A stretch of DNA of 64,000 nucleotides from Brachionus manjavacas (GCA_019054805.1 JAHQIY010000004.1:1116001-1180000); one strand, 5' to 3'; shown: positions 1-11,889, numbered from the stretch's first letter. Notes: generated by a model not told the origin, from the letters alone. Translations and numbers: made by a program.

Positions 1-319
1 ATGGTTCTGATTTGGATTTGAAGAAAATATACCAATTGGATATTCTACTAATGATAACCGGCGAAGAATTAAAAATAATACTTAATTAATTTTACTATTT
101 AACTAAAAACCTTTTAGTCTTTTTCATTGATTTTTCAGCATCCAAAATATTTCAAAGATGTAAAACTAGTTTTTCCAAAACAAGAAAAATTAAAGGCATT
201 TTAATTCAATTCATTTAAACACTCATATGATTTGAATTGAAAAAAATACGAAATTTGTAAATTAAATTCGTATTTCTCAAATTTTAATTTTGGTATTTTG
301 CTAAACCAATTTTTTCAAA
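1..319. other. AT-rich upstream flank, no gene seen
   Basis: No open frame of note and no repeat that recurs elsewhere in the window. It is presumably the 5' flank of the membrane-protein gene that begins at 320. Confidence 0.4.
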
Positions 320-891
320 ATGGTTGTTCAAAGCTATTTTAAATCTTTGAAAGGACTTTTAAGAGTTTTTCTTCTACTACTTTTATTAGGCATGATAGTT
401 TCGTCAGCTGTCGCTCTCAAAACAAATCTCTCTAAACTAAAAGATTTGGAACCAAATCGATCAGCTTTATTGGCATTTTCAATTATTGGCTTTCTTGAGA
501 ACTTGTTAATTTACCTACTGAACACATTTGATGGAATAAATGCGCAGCCTTTATCACAATATCCAATTTTTTTAATAGTAATAATCATTTAAGAAGAGAT
601 GATGAATAATTAAAATTATTTTTTTAGTCTACAATTATAGAAGTTTTAATTTCAATTGGAATTCTAGGAGCTTCGATTGGTGCCGCAATCGCTGAGTCAG
701 ACTTCGAAGAAATTGAAGATTTCAATCAAAATAGAGGCTCATATGCAGTGGCAGCTGGTTTCGGTTTTGCGTCCTTTATCATTTACTTTGCTATAATCAT
801 TTTGGCTTTTATTGACCTATCCAAAACAAAAATATTTGAAAGTGTGAATACAAATGTTCAGGATCCCGCTGCTATACAAGAAACTCCATAA
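320..891 (+). CDS. Small four-helix (tetraspan, MARVEL-like) membrane protein
   Basis: Spliced model join(320..577, 628..891), 173 residues. The 50-bp intron starts GTAATA and ends TTTTTAG; both exons meet in phase 0. The product has four hydrophobic stretches, at roughly residues 13-33, 48-68, 87-107 and 128-152, with short polar loops and a polar tail ending QETP, so it should sit in a membrane with both ends on the same side. The loop between helices 3 and 4 is acidic (ESDFEEIED). The topology resembles MARVEL or tetraspan families, but I see no diagnostic cysteine motif such as the CCG of true tetraspanins, so the family is unassigned. An AATAAA lies at 976-981, about 85 bp past the stop. 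The start is the first ATG after an AT-rich leader. Confidence 0.6.
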
Positions 892-1691
892 ATAGGATAC
901 TTTGATTTTTACCTTTTAAAAAAAATCAGTATTCATTCTTATTTTAATTTAATAATGTGTTAATTTTTAGTTGCTAATAAAAATAATAAGTTAAAGGGGT
1001 GGTTTATAAAAAAATTATGGAACTTTAGCATTCCAAGTCAAATTAATCTAAATGAAGAACAGAAAAAATTTTCGAGTCTTCTTCCGCGAGTAGCTAGCTA
1101 TTGTTTCATCGAAAAAAAGATATAATATTTTAATAAATGTAAATAAATGAAGCAATTTGTCTCTCAAATACATTTTATTTCTAAATAAATAAAAGAAAAT
1201 TAAAATAAACAACTAATGTCTAGTTTCAAAAATAGATCAATACTTCTCAATGATAATAATTTTTTAGCAATTAATAAATGTGCTGATTCAAAAATAAAAA
1301 AAACCCAATATAGGCTAAGTAAAAATTTTGTTCAAATTTCATCTATTTAAATTTTCAATTAACATATTAAAATTTATATTTGGCTTGTATTTAATTTTGC
1401 ACAATAAATTAATTACAAGTTGCAATTAATCACAATAGTTTTTCCAAAAGAGTACTACATTATTTTATGTGCACTAAGTTATTCGGTTTTTTACCAAAAT
1501 AATTCAAATCAGAACTTTTATATTTCAAAACTTTACTATATAAATCATCTCGCACTTGAATCATTTTTGATTTAAACTAAAATATTTTTTGACATGAACT
1601 AATATAATCATTGACTTGAACTAAAATAATTTTAAAAATTAATTTAGACTTAAATTTAGATTTAAATGTTTATTTATTATTTAAATAGACT
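892..1691. other. AT-rich intergenic stretch, nothing recognised
   Basis: Apart from the polyadenylation signal AATAAA at 976-981, I see no coding frame, inverted repeat or dispersed repeat here. Confidence 0.4.
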
Positions 1692-1853
1692 ATGAGTAAT
1701 GAAACTCCTTTAGCTATTGTTCGTATATCAAAAGAAAGTAAAACAGATATAAAAGCAGCAAAGGTTAGGAAAGCAGTTTTTAACATATCTAATAAAGAGT
1801 TTTTAAAATCTGATTTAGATTGTGCCAATTTTTTGATTTACAATAAAAAATAA
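1692..1853 (+). CDS. Short hypothetical ORF, 53 residues
   Basis: ATG at 1692 to TAA at 1851-1853, starting MSNETPLAIV. It is lysine-rich and hydrophilic with codon use richer in G and C than the flanks. It lies 70 bp from a LINE reverse-transcriptase fragment on the opposite strand, so it may be a piece of a transposon protein rather than a host gene. No family recognised. Confidence 0.2.
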   Translation: MSNETPLAIVRISKESKTDIKAAKVRKAVFNISNKEFLKSDLDCANFLIYNKK

Positions 1854-1922
1854 GACGATTTCTGAGGGTGTTTCATATGGTAGGTGATAAATCTCCTTAT
1901 AGGATATATTTTGGAGTACTTT

Positions 1923-2160
1923 TTATTTATGAAAATAAGTATGTGAAGCTAAACTAAAGATGAAGAAGCTGTAATCAATTAAAGACCCTATTAGAGCATT
2001 ATAAATACTCGATAGTGTTTTTATATTTAAATTCTTAGATTTTTGAGAAAGAATTTTTATCAAATTTATCCTACTAAAACATCCAGATGGAATAAATTCA
2101 ATATGTGGTTTAAAGCATAAGTATTTGTCCAATTTTATCCCAAGGAAGATTGGACAGTCA
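1923..2160 (-). pseudogene. LINE reverse transcriptase fragment (C-terminal part)
   Basis: The minus strand reads a conserved post-catalytic RT segment, INLIKILSQKSKNLN followed by IYNALIGSLIDYSFF. This corresponds to the 'thumb and beyond' region of jockey-like LINEs, matching in kind the copies at 12250-13330 and 52410-53405 (where it is IIKILSNKKWGLTQN then LYKSLVGSILD). Only about 70 residues survive, with no catalytic FADD box and no tail, so this is a dead fragment. Confidence 0.6.
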
Positions 2161-2519
2161 CTATTTGAAAATTGTTTATTGAAAATACTTGAATTTTTGA
2201 ATTTTGGAGGGATACCCTGAAAAAATTGTATTTTTGCGTTTTTCAGGAGACATCTTACGCATCCATGTTCATTGAGTGAGGCATTTTGCTTATTTTACTC
2301 TTGATAAAATTAAACATTTTTTTGTTAGTTACAATTTTTTTATTTAGCAATAAACAATAGACCATGGGCAAAGCCGAGTCTGATATCTTAATGTGTATTA
2401 AATAAACTTGTTTAAACAACGTAGGGCTAATATCGAAAGTGTCATCACAATCCCAATTATTATATTCACTTAAGAGTTACTTTTTCTAGATTTTATATAT
2501 TTCTAAATTTTTTGTCTTA

Positions 2520-2600
2520 TATTTTTTTTTCCTTATTCACTCCTTGTGGAGCATAGGGTCATTACTTTTGATTTCCACTCAAGTCGATCTTTTGCCTTTC
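2520..2600 (-). repeat. LINE-type 3' tail with stem-loop, minus orientation
   Basis: A segment of about 70 bp matches, in reverse complement, the segment at 55440-55515. It has the stem-loop CTCCTTGTGGAG (2540-2551) next to a run of T, which on the minus strand is a run of A. This is the layout of the other LINE 3' ends in the window. Confidence 0.5.
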
Positions 2601-3180
2601 CCAGTCAAGCTAAAATCGATGACTTCATGAATGTTTCATCTATGAATCATCTCATTTTTTATGCATGAAAAATATTTTTGGATTAAAACCAGGAATTTTT
2701 CATCTTTTTCTCTTCAGAATATTGAAAAATGACCCAATCATGAACTAAAATCATCTTATTAATTATGATTGAATTATTAGGATTAAAGCCAAGAAAACGT
2801 TCATGAGCTTAATAATTTGATTGTGATGTTGTGTTTTTGGTTCTTAGACTTTTTCATTTTGCTTTCAAATTTACTAAATAGATGTTTCGATTTTGATTTT
2901 CCCTTTCAATAGAACTGATCATGAGAAAATTCAGTTTTTCAAACAGAAATTAAACGAAGAAAACTTAGTTAGATGGCATTTGTAAACAATTCCAGAATTT
3001 CTTTGAAAAGATTCGAAGAAAAATTGCTTGGAATCATTTAATTTTATTATTGAAAAGCAATTAATATAATTTTTATTTTTATTTATTTTAAAGCTAGGAT
3101 TAGCGGTTTTGTGAAGTTCAGTACAAAAGAACAGAACAAAGTATAAAAAAATTTAATAACTTTTTTTCTAAAAGTTAAAA
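2601..3180. other. AT-rich stretch, nothing recognised
   Basis: No open frame or repeat partner seen within the window. Confidence 0.35.
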
Positions 3181-3186
3181 ATAAAT

Positions 3187-3410
3187 TCTGTGAATGCAGC
3201 ATGGTGCAGCATTCAAAGTTGCATTAACTTTCACTGCCTGCTAATGATGTGCAAAATCTCTGCAAAATGAACTACGCTCGATTTAATTGAAATTTAATTT
3301 CTGCATAACTCTGCAAATTTAACAGAATTTGATTTTTGATGCAACTTTGAAAGTTGCATCATGTTGCATTTGCAGAACTCAGTTTAAACCTTTAGAAAAA
3401 AATTTATTCA
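3187..3410. repeat. Dispersed repeat with palindrome TGCAACTTTGAAAGTTGCA, left copy
   Basis: Contains the palindrome around 3339-3357 followed by a stretch that recurs at 4033-4135 (ACTCTGCAA, the palindrome, then AACCTTTAGAAAAAAATTT). The two copies flank the hairpin MITE at 3575-3949 in direct orientation. Short frames over both copies give near-identical peptides (IFDATLKVA) but there is no sign that they are genes. Confidence 0.55.
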
Positions 3411-3574
3411 ATTTTTTTTACATTTTTTTTCTGTTCATCGATGTTGAATCGCATTTGTCTTGCTTTATTTTTATTTTATATTCAATTGAAAAATGGAAAA
3501 AGAAAAAAAAAACAAAAAGTGAATAATAATTTTGGTGAATTAAAAAGAAAAATAATTGACATTTTTCTTATATA

Positions 3575-3949
3575 CAGTACCGATTTGACTAGTGGATTTC
3601 TGGTAATTTTACGTAAATTTACGTAAAAATTGGTAAAAATGAAAATGCCAAAAAAAAGCCCGATTTTTTTAATTTCTAATAAATTTTGAAAAAATTAGTT
3701 TCTATCTATTAAATCTAATTTTACCAAAAGTTACTTTTTTTACCATATTTTACATTTTTTTACAAAAATTAATAAAAAGTAACTTTTGGTAAAATTAGAT
3801 TTAATAGATAGAAACTAATTTTTTCAAAATTTATTAGAAAATAATTAAAAATTAAAAAAATCGGGCTTTTTTTTGGCATTTTCATTTTTACCAATTTTTA
3901 CGTAAATTTACGTAAAATTACCAGAAATCCACTAGTCAAATCGGTACTG
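3575..3949. mobile_element. Palindromic Tc1/mariner-type MITE
   Basis: Near-perfect inverted repeat: left arm 3575-3739, right arm 3774-3949, about 34-bp centre. Ends read CAGTACCGATTTGACTAG and its complement, flanked by TA on both sides (3573-3574 and 3950-3951), the target duplication of Tc1/mariner elements. Subterminal TTTACGTAAA motifs recur in the elements at 6716 and 60976. It carries no transposase, so it would depend on one in trans. The arms differ only by small indels, which suggests recent insertion or gene conversion. Confidence 0.8.
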
Positions 3950-4032
3950 TATCTACTTAGAAACTATCTAATTTTTTTTTATTCTTATAACTCTAAATCG
4001 TCTTCAAGGCGTTTAATGCAAAAAAAATAAAT

Positions 4033-4140
4033 AACTCTGCAATTTTAGCAGACTTTGATATTTGATGCAACTTTGAAAGTTGCACTATTTTGCATCTACA
4101 GAACTAAGTTAAAACCTTTAGAAAAAAATTTTTTACATTT
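4033..4140. repeat. Dispersed repeat, right copy
   Basis: Direct partner of the repeat ending at 3410, with the same palindrome around 4065-4083. Just before it, 3999-4011 is a stem-loop (CGTCTTCAAGGCG) followed by an A-rich tail, which resembles a plus-orientation LINE 3' end. Confidence 0.5.
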
Positions 4141-4149
4141 TTTTCTGTT

Positions 4150-4380
4150 TTTTTTTTCATTCTGTACTGAATTTCACAAAATTATTATTTATTTATTTGT
4201 TTTCTGTACCGAGCTAGGGCTCCTTCAGAATAAATTAAAAAAATCAAAATCAAAATAAAAAATAAAATTAAAGTTAATAAAATGATATAAAAAAAATCAA
4301 AATAAAGTAAATTAGCTAAAAAAATGAAAGTTTAGAAGACATAGATTGTTTCATGTGGCACATGTTTACATAGTTCAAAA
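4150..4380 (-). repeat. 3' end of jockey-like LINE family 1
   Basis: Reverse complement matches the 3' untranslated end at 13170-13330: the block ending in the stem GAGC-loop-GCTC (CCGAGCTAGGGCTCC, about 4208-4222) and a tail of AAATA units. The far end (near 4345-4375) matches the start of the 3' untranslated region, AACTATGTAAACATGTG. No coding part remains. Confidence 0.65.
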
Positions 4381-5005
4381 CCGGATCAGCCTGATTTTTA
4401 ATTTTTGAAAAAAATTGGCAAATGTGTTGTCCACTCTTATAGCAAATTCATTGAGTGCGAAAAAATCTCACCATAATATTAAGCAATAAAATTTTACTTG
4501 AAAAAATGCTTTGATAGTAGTTGAGAATTAGGCGCAAATTTTCGTGATCTTTAATTAAATTTTCCTAGAATAATTACTCTACATAAATGGAAAAACAGCA
4601 AAATTTATTTGATTAATTTGTAAAACTGGAGAAAAAATTGACTTAGGGAATTCGGAACTTTGAGTCATCAAGATTAAGACAGTTTAATACTTGAAGAATT
4701 TTCTAGTCTTATCGTGAAAAAAAAATTGAAAAGTTTTTGAACTTTTTTTTAAAAAAAATTTCGGGCTTGGACTTGACTTGAGATTTTACTTTACTAAAAG
4801 ATTGAATAAAAAAATAACTTGAAAGCAAAAATTTATTCTAAAATAAACTTAATTATCCTGATTTTAAATGAAAATTGACTTGCAGGCCGTCTCGGAAGAG
4901 CGGCCTAGTCCTCGCGAATAAAACAGTTTTTTAAAAAGCTAAAAGTTTATTAATATTCACATAATAGAAATAGAGGATGAAGTTTACAAGATAAATTGAG
5001 TTGAT
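4381..5005. other. Intergenic; GC-rich hairpin and polyA signal of the Atg8 gene
   Basis: Mostly featureless AT-rich DNA. A GC-rich patch at 4883-4915 forms the stem GGCCG/CGGCC around a 10-base loop and stands out from its surroundings. On the minus strand AATAAA lies at 4946-4951, 55 bp past the stop of the GABARAP-type gene, and is the likely polyadenylation signal. Confidence 0.4.
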
Positions 5006-6000
<995 letters not shown>

Positions 6001-6016
6001 ACTAATAGTTCTCTAA

Positions 6017-6065
6017 TCTGCAGCATACCCGAATCCCAAAATCCGGGCTCTGCCAGACAATATCA
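6017..6065. repeat. Short GC-richer dispersed repeat
   Basis: The pattern CTGCAGCATACCCGAA then CCGGGCTCTGCC recurs as CCAGCATACCCAAAACC and CAGGGCTCCGCC at 53690-53735. It stands out by base composition. It is probably the core of a short retroelement, but too little is preserved to class it. Confidence 0.35.
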
Positions 6066-6189
6066 CGCATTTTTTTTGAGTATGTGTATGAGCTTGAGTG
6101 ACATTCACTCAACTCTTTATTTGTAAGATTGAAAAACTACAAAAAAAAATAGAATATTTAGAAAATATATTTCAAATAAAATATATTCA

Positions 6190-6470
6190 GACTATCAGTC
6201 ACAGTTTTAAGTCTAAGTCAAAGTCAAGACTTAAATTTTTTTTTTTAAGTCAAAGTTATGACTTTCACAAAAACTTTTATCAATACCTGCTTGATCTGGA
6301 CCAGTTGAAAGAATTATTTTCTAAATCTGATTGCATTTACAGAGCACATAGGTCAAGATTAACGGCCAGGAATTTGGGAGCAACTACTTTATTGGTATCA
6401 AATATGGATTTATTAAATCATTGACTTGACTTGACTTAAGACTTGTGACTTGAAAACAAGTCTGCTCCTG
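6190..6470. mobile_element. Degraded hAT-like MITE (AAGTC-rich family)
   Basis: Shares the clustered AAGTC/GACTT words and the right-hand block ACTTGACTTAAGACTTGTGACTT with the better-preserved copies at 49485-50108 and 50244-50383. The terminal CAGAGTTG motif is decayed here (AACAAGTCTG on the right), so borders are approximate. Confidence 0.4.
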
Positions 6471-6715
6471 GTTCAATCCTCTTTAAATAAATATTTTCCC
6501 AAAAATTAATGGAACTATTTCAATATTAATTTATTAATAATTAAAGTTTAAAATGGAAGCATTTTTTAAAATTTTTGATTCCTGAATTTGTAAGATTAGC
6601 TATTCTTTTGATTTTTTGCCTTAAACAAAAATTTAAGTACGAGTTGGAATTAGAAATATATCAGATTAAAAATATTTAACTATAATAACTTAAAAATATT
6701 TTATAAATACAGTGC

Positions 6716-6880
6716 TGATACGATACCTTGAATTCACCATATTTTACGTAAATTATGGTAAATTCACGATATTTTACCAAATTTTTCGTAAAATATGGTA
6801 ATCAAAAAAAGGACATTTTTCGTAAAATAACGATAATTATCGTAAAATTCAGTGAAAAAAAAAATTTCCAAAATTTCTGG
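6716..6880. mobile_element. Left end of a Tc1/mariner-type element
   Basis: TA followed by CAGTGCTGATACGATACC, a classic Tc1-like terminus, then alternating CGTAAAATATGG words like the subterminal parts of the elements at 3575 and 60976. I could not find the matching right end, so this is a truncated copy. Confidence 0.5.
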
Positions 6881-7012
6881 AAAAAAACGGATTTTCATTA
6901 AAAAAAAATTTTTTTTTGAATTTTTGAAAGAGAAAAAAAAAATTTGATTGAATTTTGTGACAAAAATTGACGTAAATTTCGGTAAATTTTTGTAAAAAAA
7001 GATAATAAAAGG

Positions 7013-7162
7013 ATCCACATTCAAAGAAGCTTGGGACATTATTTTTTAAACAAATTATGAAAATTAATATTTTAACATTATTTACAAAATAGATTTTATT
7101 TTCTAGCTTTTTTTGCTTTTAAGCTGTTAGCTGCCGTGTCCCAAGCTTCTTTGAATGTGGAT
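7013..7162. repeat. Perfect 26-bp inverted repeat around a 98-bp spacer
   Basis: Arms 7013-7038 and 7137-7162 are exact reverse complements (ATCCACATTCAAAGAAGC then TTGGGACA). The minus strand of the right arm reads on into the spacer as KSTFKEAWDTAANSLKAKK, ending in a stop. It could be the duplicated end of a transposon frame. No target duplication was clear. Confidence 0.55.
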
Positions 7163-7169
7163 TTTTTGA

Positions 7170-8519
7170 GTTTAAATGTCTGGGCTCTTTCCCAGACCCC
7201 GTTTATGTGGCGATTTAATCATTGAAATGAAGGCTTAATATTTTAGCTTAGATTTAAATTCGAAAAAAAAATCTAGTTTGAATTTGAAAAAAAATCATAA
7301 TGATTTAAAAATTGAAAAAAAAAATTAATCTGATAAAAAATTTATCGAAAATTGAGTATTAAAATTATTAAAATTTTTAAAATGGAATAGTTTTTTTGTT
7401 TCTTTGTTTTCTTTGCATAAATCAAAAGGATTTTTTTCTTTGAAGGCTCCAAATTATTCTTCTTTCAATTTGTTTTATTTGTTTCTTTTCTCATTATTTG
7501 AGTTATGCGGTAATAAGTAGATAAGTAATGTCGCTAAGTTTTTGGTAATTTTTTGATTCTATAGAAGATCTTCAATTATTTTTCAAATAATTTCTATTAA
7601 TTTTTTTTTAATAGTTGTTTTAGTCTACTTCTCAATTCTAACCAAAAAGATTAATTATTTTAATTTCCCTGGGACATTATAGAATATGCAAAGGAAATCT
7701 TTAATAAAATTATTTTTGGAGTTTAAAAAATATTTCATTAATTAAAATAAACATAAATTAACCATTTATAAAGAAATAAACTCCTCTAACCATCAAGTAT
7801 TAAAAAGATTGGACTAATATTGAAGACCTAAAAAACAATCAGGCCCAGTTAGGTGTCTGTTAAACTGGTTAAGCTTAAATTAGTATACAATTAAATTTAA
7901 AAATTAAGTCATTTTATAAATAAATGACTAAGGAAAAATAAAAAAAAAAAAAACACTTTTTAATCTTGAGTTTAAAAAAATTTTAATATTTTATCGTTAA
8001 AATTTCTTTAGAAGCAACATATTGTTTTACTAAAAATTTTAAAATAATTAAATAATTAATTTTTCACTGATAAATTGTGGTAAATTTTTTTTAATTTCTA
8101 AAAAATTCTCTTTTTGTGAAATCTCTTTATCAATTATTCAAAAAATAAATAAATGGCTTAAACAGAATAGCTACTTTAAAAATAAAAGATAATGATAAAT
8201 TTCATAATTGTAAATAACATTCTTGAACAAAAATCAATTTTAAGTAACAAAAAAAAATTCAATTTGATCAAAATAATTTATAATAAAGGACAATACAAAG
8301 GTACGAAAGTAGAAAAAAAAGTTCAATAGTCAAACAAAAATCCATTTTATCCAAATGAACAAAAAAATTTAGAAAATAAAAAATTGAACTACGATTAATT
8401 ATGATATTAAGATGATGTCTCAAAATAACTTTCATTTTTCAACATAATTAAAGTTTAATTTAGAAAATTTTTCTAGATGAAATTTTAAATATTATTTTAA
8501 GAAATTATTTTTTTAAAAA
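7170..8519. other. AT-rich intergenic stretch, nothing recognised
   Basis: About 1.3 kb of very AT-rich sequence upstream of the second Atg8 gene, presumably holding its promoter near the right edge. No long frame or repeat partner found. Confidence 0.35.
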
Positions 8520-8949
8520 ATGAAAATAGATTACAAAGAAAAAGTCTCATTTGAGAAGCGAAAAAGTGATGCGGAAGATTTGCTCAAAAAATATCCAGAC
8601 CGGGTACCGATAATTGTCGAGAAACGCAGCTCATTTTCGAATAATCCGTTCTACAAACGCTCAGAAAAACTAGCCGAGATTAAGAACAATAAATTTCTAG
8701 TGCCCAAAGATCTTTCGGTGGGACAACTGTTCTACATCATTCGAAAAAATTTAAATTTACGATCCGACGAAGCCCTTTATCTTTTCATAAACAACAAAAT
8801 GCCTGTTTTTTCACAAACTCTGGGATCTATATATCAAGTTTTTTTTTCTTTAAAAAAAAATATTTTTTAATAAATTAGATTTAAAGGAAGAGCATGATCA
8901 GGACAAGTTTTTATACGTTTTGTACTCTCAGGAGGAAACTTTTGGATAA
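8520..8949 (+). CDS. Divergent Atg8-family (GABARAP/LC3-like) protein
   Basis: Model join(8520..8837, 8887..8949), 126 residues. The 49-bp intron (GTTTTT...TTTAAAG) restores a perfect Atg8 ending: SIYQ joins EEHDQDKFLYVLYSQEETFG, aligning with the LYQ...[13 protein letters not shown] of the neighbour at 5006. An upstream AG at 8873-8874 would break the frame. Core motifs kept are [40 protein letters not shown] and ALYLFINNKMP. An insert of about 9 residues (within SSFSNNPFYKRSEK) follows the VEK strand, where typical members have a short APKARI turn; this lies next to the LIR-docking side. The chain ends at a bare glycine, as in the neighbour. It is likely a functional paralogue with changed partner choice (inference). 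Confidence 0.88.
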
Positions 8950-9079
8950 ATTGTTAATTTATTAGAAAAAGCCTCTTTTTAGTAATAAATTTTAATAAAA
9001 AAAATTCATTTTAATTTAATTTAATAATTATTATAAAGAGAATTATTCACCATACTAAGAAGTCTTTTGTATTTCTTAG

Positions 9080-9205
9080 CCATTCAATTATCTCGCCCAT
9101 ACTAAAACATTTTTGATTAAGAACGCATGGTCTAATAGAATTATCACCGATTTAGGCCTGCATCAAACTCTGAAATTCTTAACTTAATGCGTCATCAATA
9201 TTTGA
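9080..9205 (+). repeat. Dispersed repeat, partner at 54340-54440
   Basis: Blocks TTTTTGATTAAGAACGCATG and TTAATGCGTCATCAATATTT recur in the same order on the opposite strand at 54340-54440. A short AAGTC-rich hAT-like relic follows at 9225-9320. Confidence 0.5.
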
Positions 9206-9569
9206 GTTTAAAAAGCAAAGTTGTTTAAAAGTCACAAGCCTCAAGTAAAGTCCAAGTCCGAACTTTTTTTATTTAAAAAAAAAGTCTTTGTATATCGGAC
9301 CGGTTTTTCTTGACCGTATCCAACACTAATGATAAACAACTGTGGTGAAGCGAAATTATTATTAATTAAGTTAAAAAACAAATAGAAATTATCTAGATTT
9401 TTTGATATTCAAATTTAGAAATAAATTAAAAATTTTTTTGATTTCTACTATTTTTATTTTGATCAAATTTTATTCTCTAAAACAGGAATCCATCAGTCAG
9501 AATCGCGGACAAATGAAATTATTGCCGTGCCATGTAGTTATTATGACGGCCATTTTTCTACATTGATTA

Positions 9570-11416
9570 CAGTCAGCCCTCTATAATCTGAAACATTCGG
9601 TTCTACAATTGTAATGTCGGAAACTTGATAATACGGAATTAAGAAAAAATTAAAAAATGTCGAATTAAAAAAAATTATACAAAACTGATTTATTTATATA
9701 ATTTTTTTTTCAATGCAAATAACCAAAAATAAATTTTTAAAATTTGTTCTAAAACAATTCACCATTATTTTTTAAGTTTATTTTTAATAAATGTCTCTTT
9801 TATGGTTTCTTTAATTAAAAAAAAAAATTTTACAGATTATTCCATGTTCTTATTATTAATCTGTTTGAATTTTCCTAAATTGATAACCAAAAGCCCCTTA
9901 TGTCAATATCGCTTTGTTTTCTTGAATATATTTGACAATGTCAACATTCTCTATTTTAAGAAAGTTTAAAACATTACTTAAAAAATTTTAAGGAGTAAAA
10001 ATCTAAAATTATAATACATTTTCATATAGTGTTTACTATACTATCTTAAAGATAATTTTATTAGCTTTCTTTTGATATATAGATTGTTCAAAAAAAAATT
10101 TCTGAACAATTCAGAACCCATTTAAAAAACAGAAAAAATTTAACAAAAAAAAAGATAGTCTACAAAGTTTAGAACAATTATTTTATGCTAAAATTTTACC
10201 ACACCTTGACAATCCCTGACCATTTTTTTTCACACAATGCTTGGAATGTCTTTTCATACTGTTTGCTTGCACTTTTTACGTTTGATTTTTTATTTTTAGA
10301 TTTTAAAACCGGCCATAATAATAATAATAATAAAAGCTACAACAGACTAGCTGCGGAGCAAGGCTATTTAAAGACTTGCTATGGTAGTTGTCTGATTTCA
10401 ACATAATCCATCATAATTACACACTTATGTAAATATAAATAAAAAAAAATAAATAAATTAATTGTTTTGTTTTAGATAATTATCAAGTTTGTTTTTGAAA
10501 TCATTTTTAGATTTTGCATTAACAACTTCAGTCGGTAATTTGTTCTACGCGTTAACCACTCTATTTGTCAAAAAGCTCTCCCTGTTCTTTATTCTTGTCA
10601 ATTGCTTGGTCAATCTTCTTCGATGTCCACGAATTCCTCCAGCTGGACCGTTACTTGACAGTGCTATTGATAAACGGATTTTGCTACAAAATGGTCAATA
10701 CAAAAATTACGTCAGTAGAGCATTTAAAAAGCGTTCTTTTTGATGAATGTTTGAAAGTTCCTTGTGAAAAATATGTATATCATAACAGTTCCTAGTGACA
10801 GTAAAAAACATGATTGAATCTATGCCAAAACGTGTCGCTGAGTGTATTAAAGCTAAGGGTGGGCATTTTAAATGTTAAAAAATAAATGTTCTAAATTATG
10901 TGGACATTTTTTTTGTTAAAAATATTCACTCCTTTTTTTTTACGGTTTTTATTTCTTCGATTTTTTTTCTATCCTAGTTTTTGTACTTTTCCGATAAAAA
11001 ATTTTTTTTTAAATAAATTTTAAAAAAAAATTACCTTTTTAATTTTTTTATTTAGACGCACGGCTTTCAAGAAACAAACCATGCATAAAAAAATTAAAAT
11101 GTTCTAAATTTTCTAATCATACTGTATTTTATGATATGTCAAGCAAAAAAATTTCATTAAATATAATCAAATTAACTTTTTTATTTGTCATGATTGCAAA
11201 GTAATGTTAACAAAAATTTGTTTGATTTTGTTAAAAACTAATGTCGCACAATTGAATTAGTTTCTCATGAAATTTAATTATATAAGTAAATTGAGACAAT
11301 GACAGAACCCAGAAATTATCCGACATTTTATGCCGGACATTACATATGATTTATAATGTAAATAAACAATGAAGTAAAGAGAAATTTGGTCGGATCGGAT
11401 TATCAAGACTTAACTG
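9570..11416. mobile_element. Candidate pogo/Tigger-like element, internally decayed
   Basis: Left end CAGTCAGCCCTCTATAATCT preceded by TA (9568-9569); right end reads, inward, CAGTTAAGTCTTGATAATCC, followed by TA (11417-11418). Pogo-type ends commonly read CAGT..CCCTC..TATAA, so the left fits well and the right only partly. CGGAA/CCGACA words occur just inside both ends. No transposase frame survives, and a LINE copy (10305-10810) is inserted inside. The pairing of the two ends is inference. Confidence 0.4.
10305..10810 (-). pseudogene. CR1-like LINE 3' fragment
   Basis: The minus strand reads the end of an RT protein: GPAGGIRGHRRRLTKQ, then ESFLTNRVVNA, a stop where the family has Trp (VWN), and NKLPTEVVNAKSKNDFKNKL. 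This is the same C-terminal block as in the copies at 39993 and 62187. The tail on the minus strand is (TTA)n (plus-strand ATA repeats at 10314-10333). Truncated at its 5' end; dead. Confidence 0.7.
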
Positions 11417-11418
11417 TA

Positions 11419-11889
11419 TTTTGGCATTCATTAATAACTTTTGTAGAATTCAATGAAAATCTTTCTGAAACTCACTAATAATTTTTATGTTCTCATTTTT
11501 AATTTCTTATTTAAAAATTTGGACAATAAATAAATACCCAAAATAAATTTTATTTTAGCATACAAATTATTAATATAAATACCCATTTAATAATAATCCA
11601 ATTTTATATTTTATATAGTTGAATTAATTTTTGTACTTTTTTACTTATTCTTATTTTAATCACAGTTAATGGCAGACATATTAATAAAAGATCTGAAGAA
11701 ACACTTGACAATCCAATTTTTTAAGGTGAAATAATTATTTCACTAGCTACCTAGGTAATTTTTTCAAGTAGATATTTTTTTTTAAGTAGAAAATAAAATA
11801 GCCATTTTTTTGTTTAAAAATTTTTTTAGAAAGTGTGAAAAAAAATTCAAAGGTAATTGATTAATTATTTTTCGAATTTTTCTTAGCTT
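11419..11889. other. AT-rich stretch, nothing recognised
   Basis: No frame, hairpin or repeat partner stood out. Confidence 0.3.

Noticed and set aside
3329..4258. Two similar short frames (IFDATLKVA...)
   Set aside because: Their likeness comes from the dispersed repeat with the TGCAACTTTGAAAGTTGCA core; low-complexity Phe/Lys runs follow at once.
10185..10795. Plus-strand frames of 73-84 residues
   Set aside because: The minus strand of the same DNA encodes the conserved LINE C-terminus, so the plus-strand frames are antisense noise.
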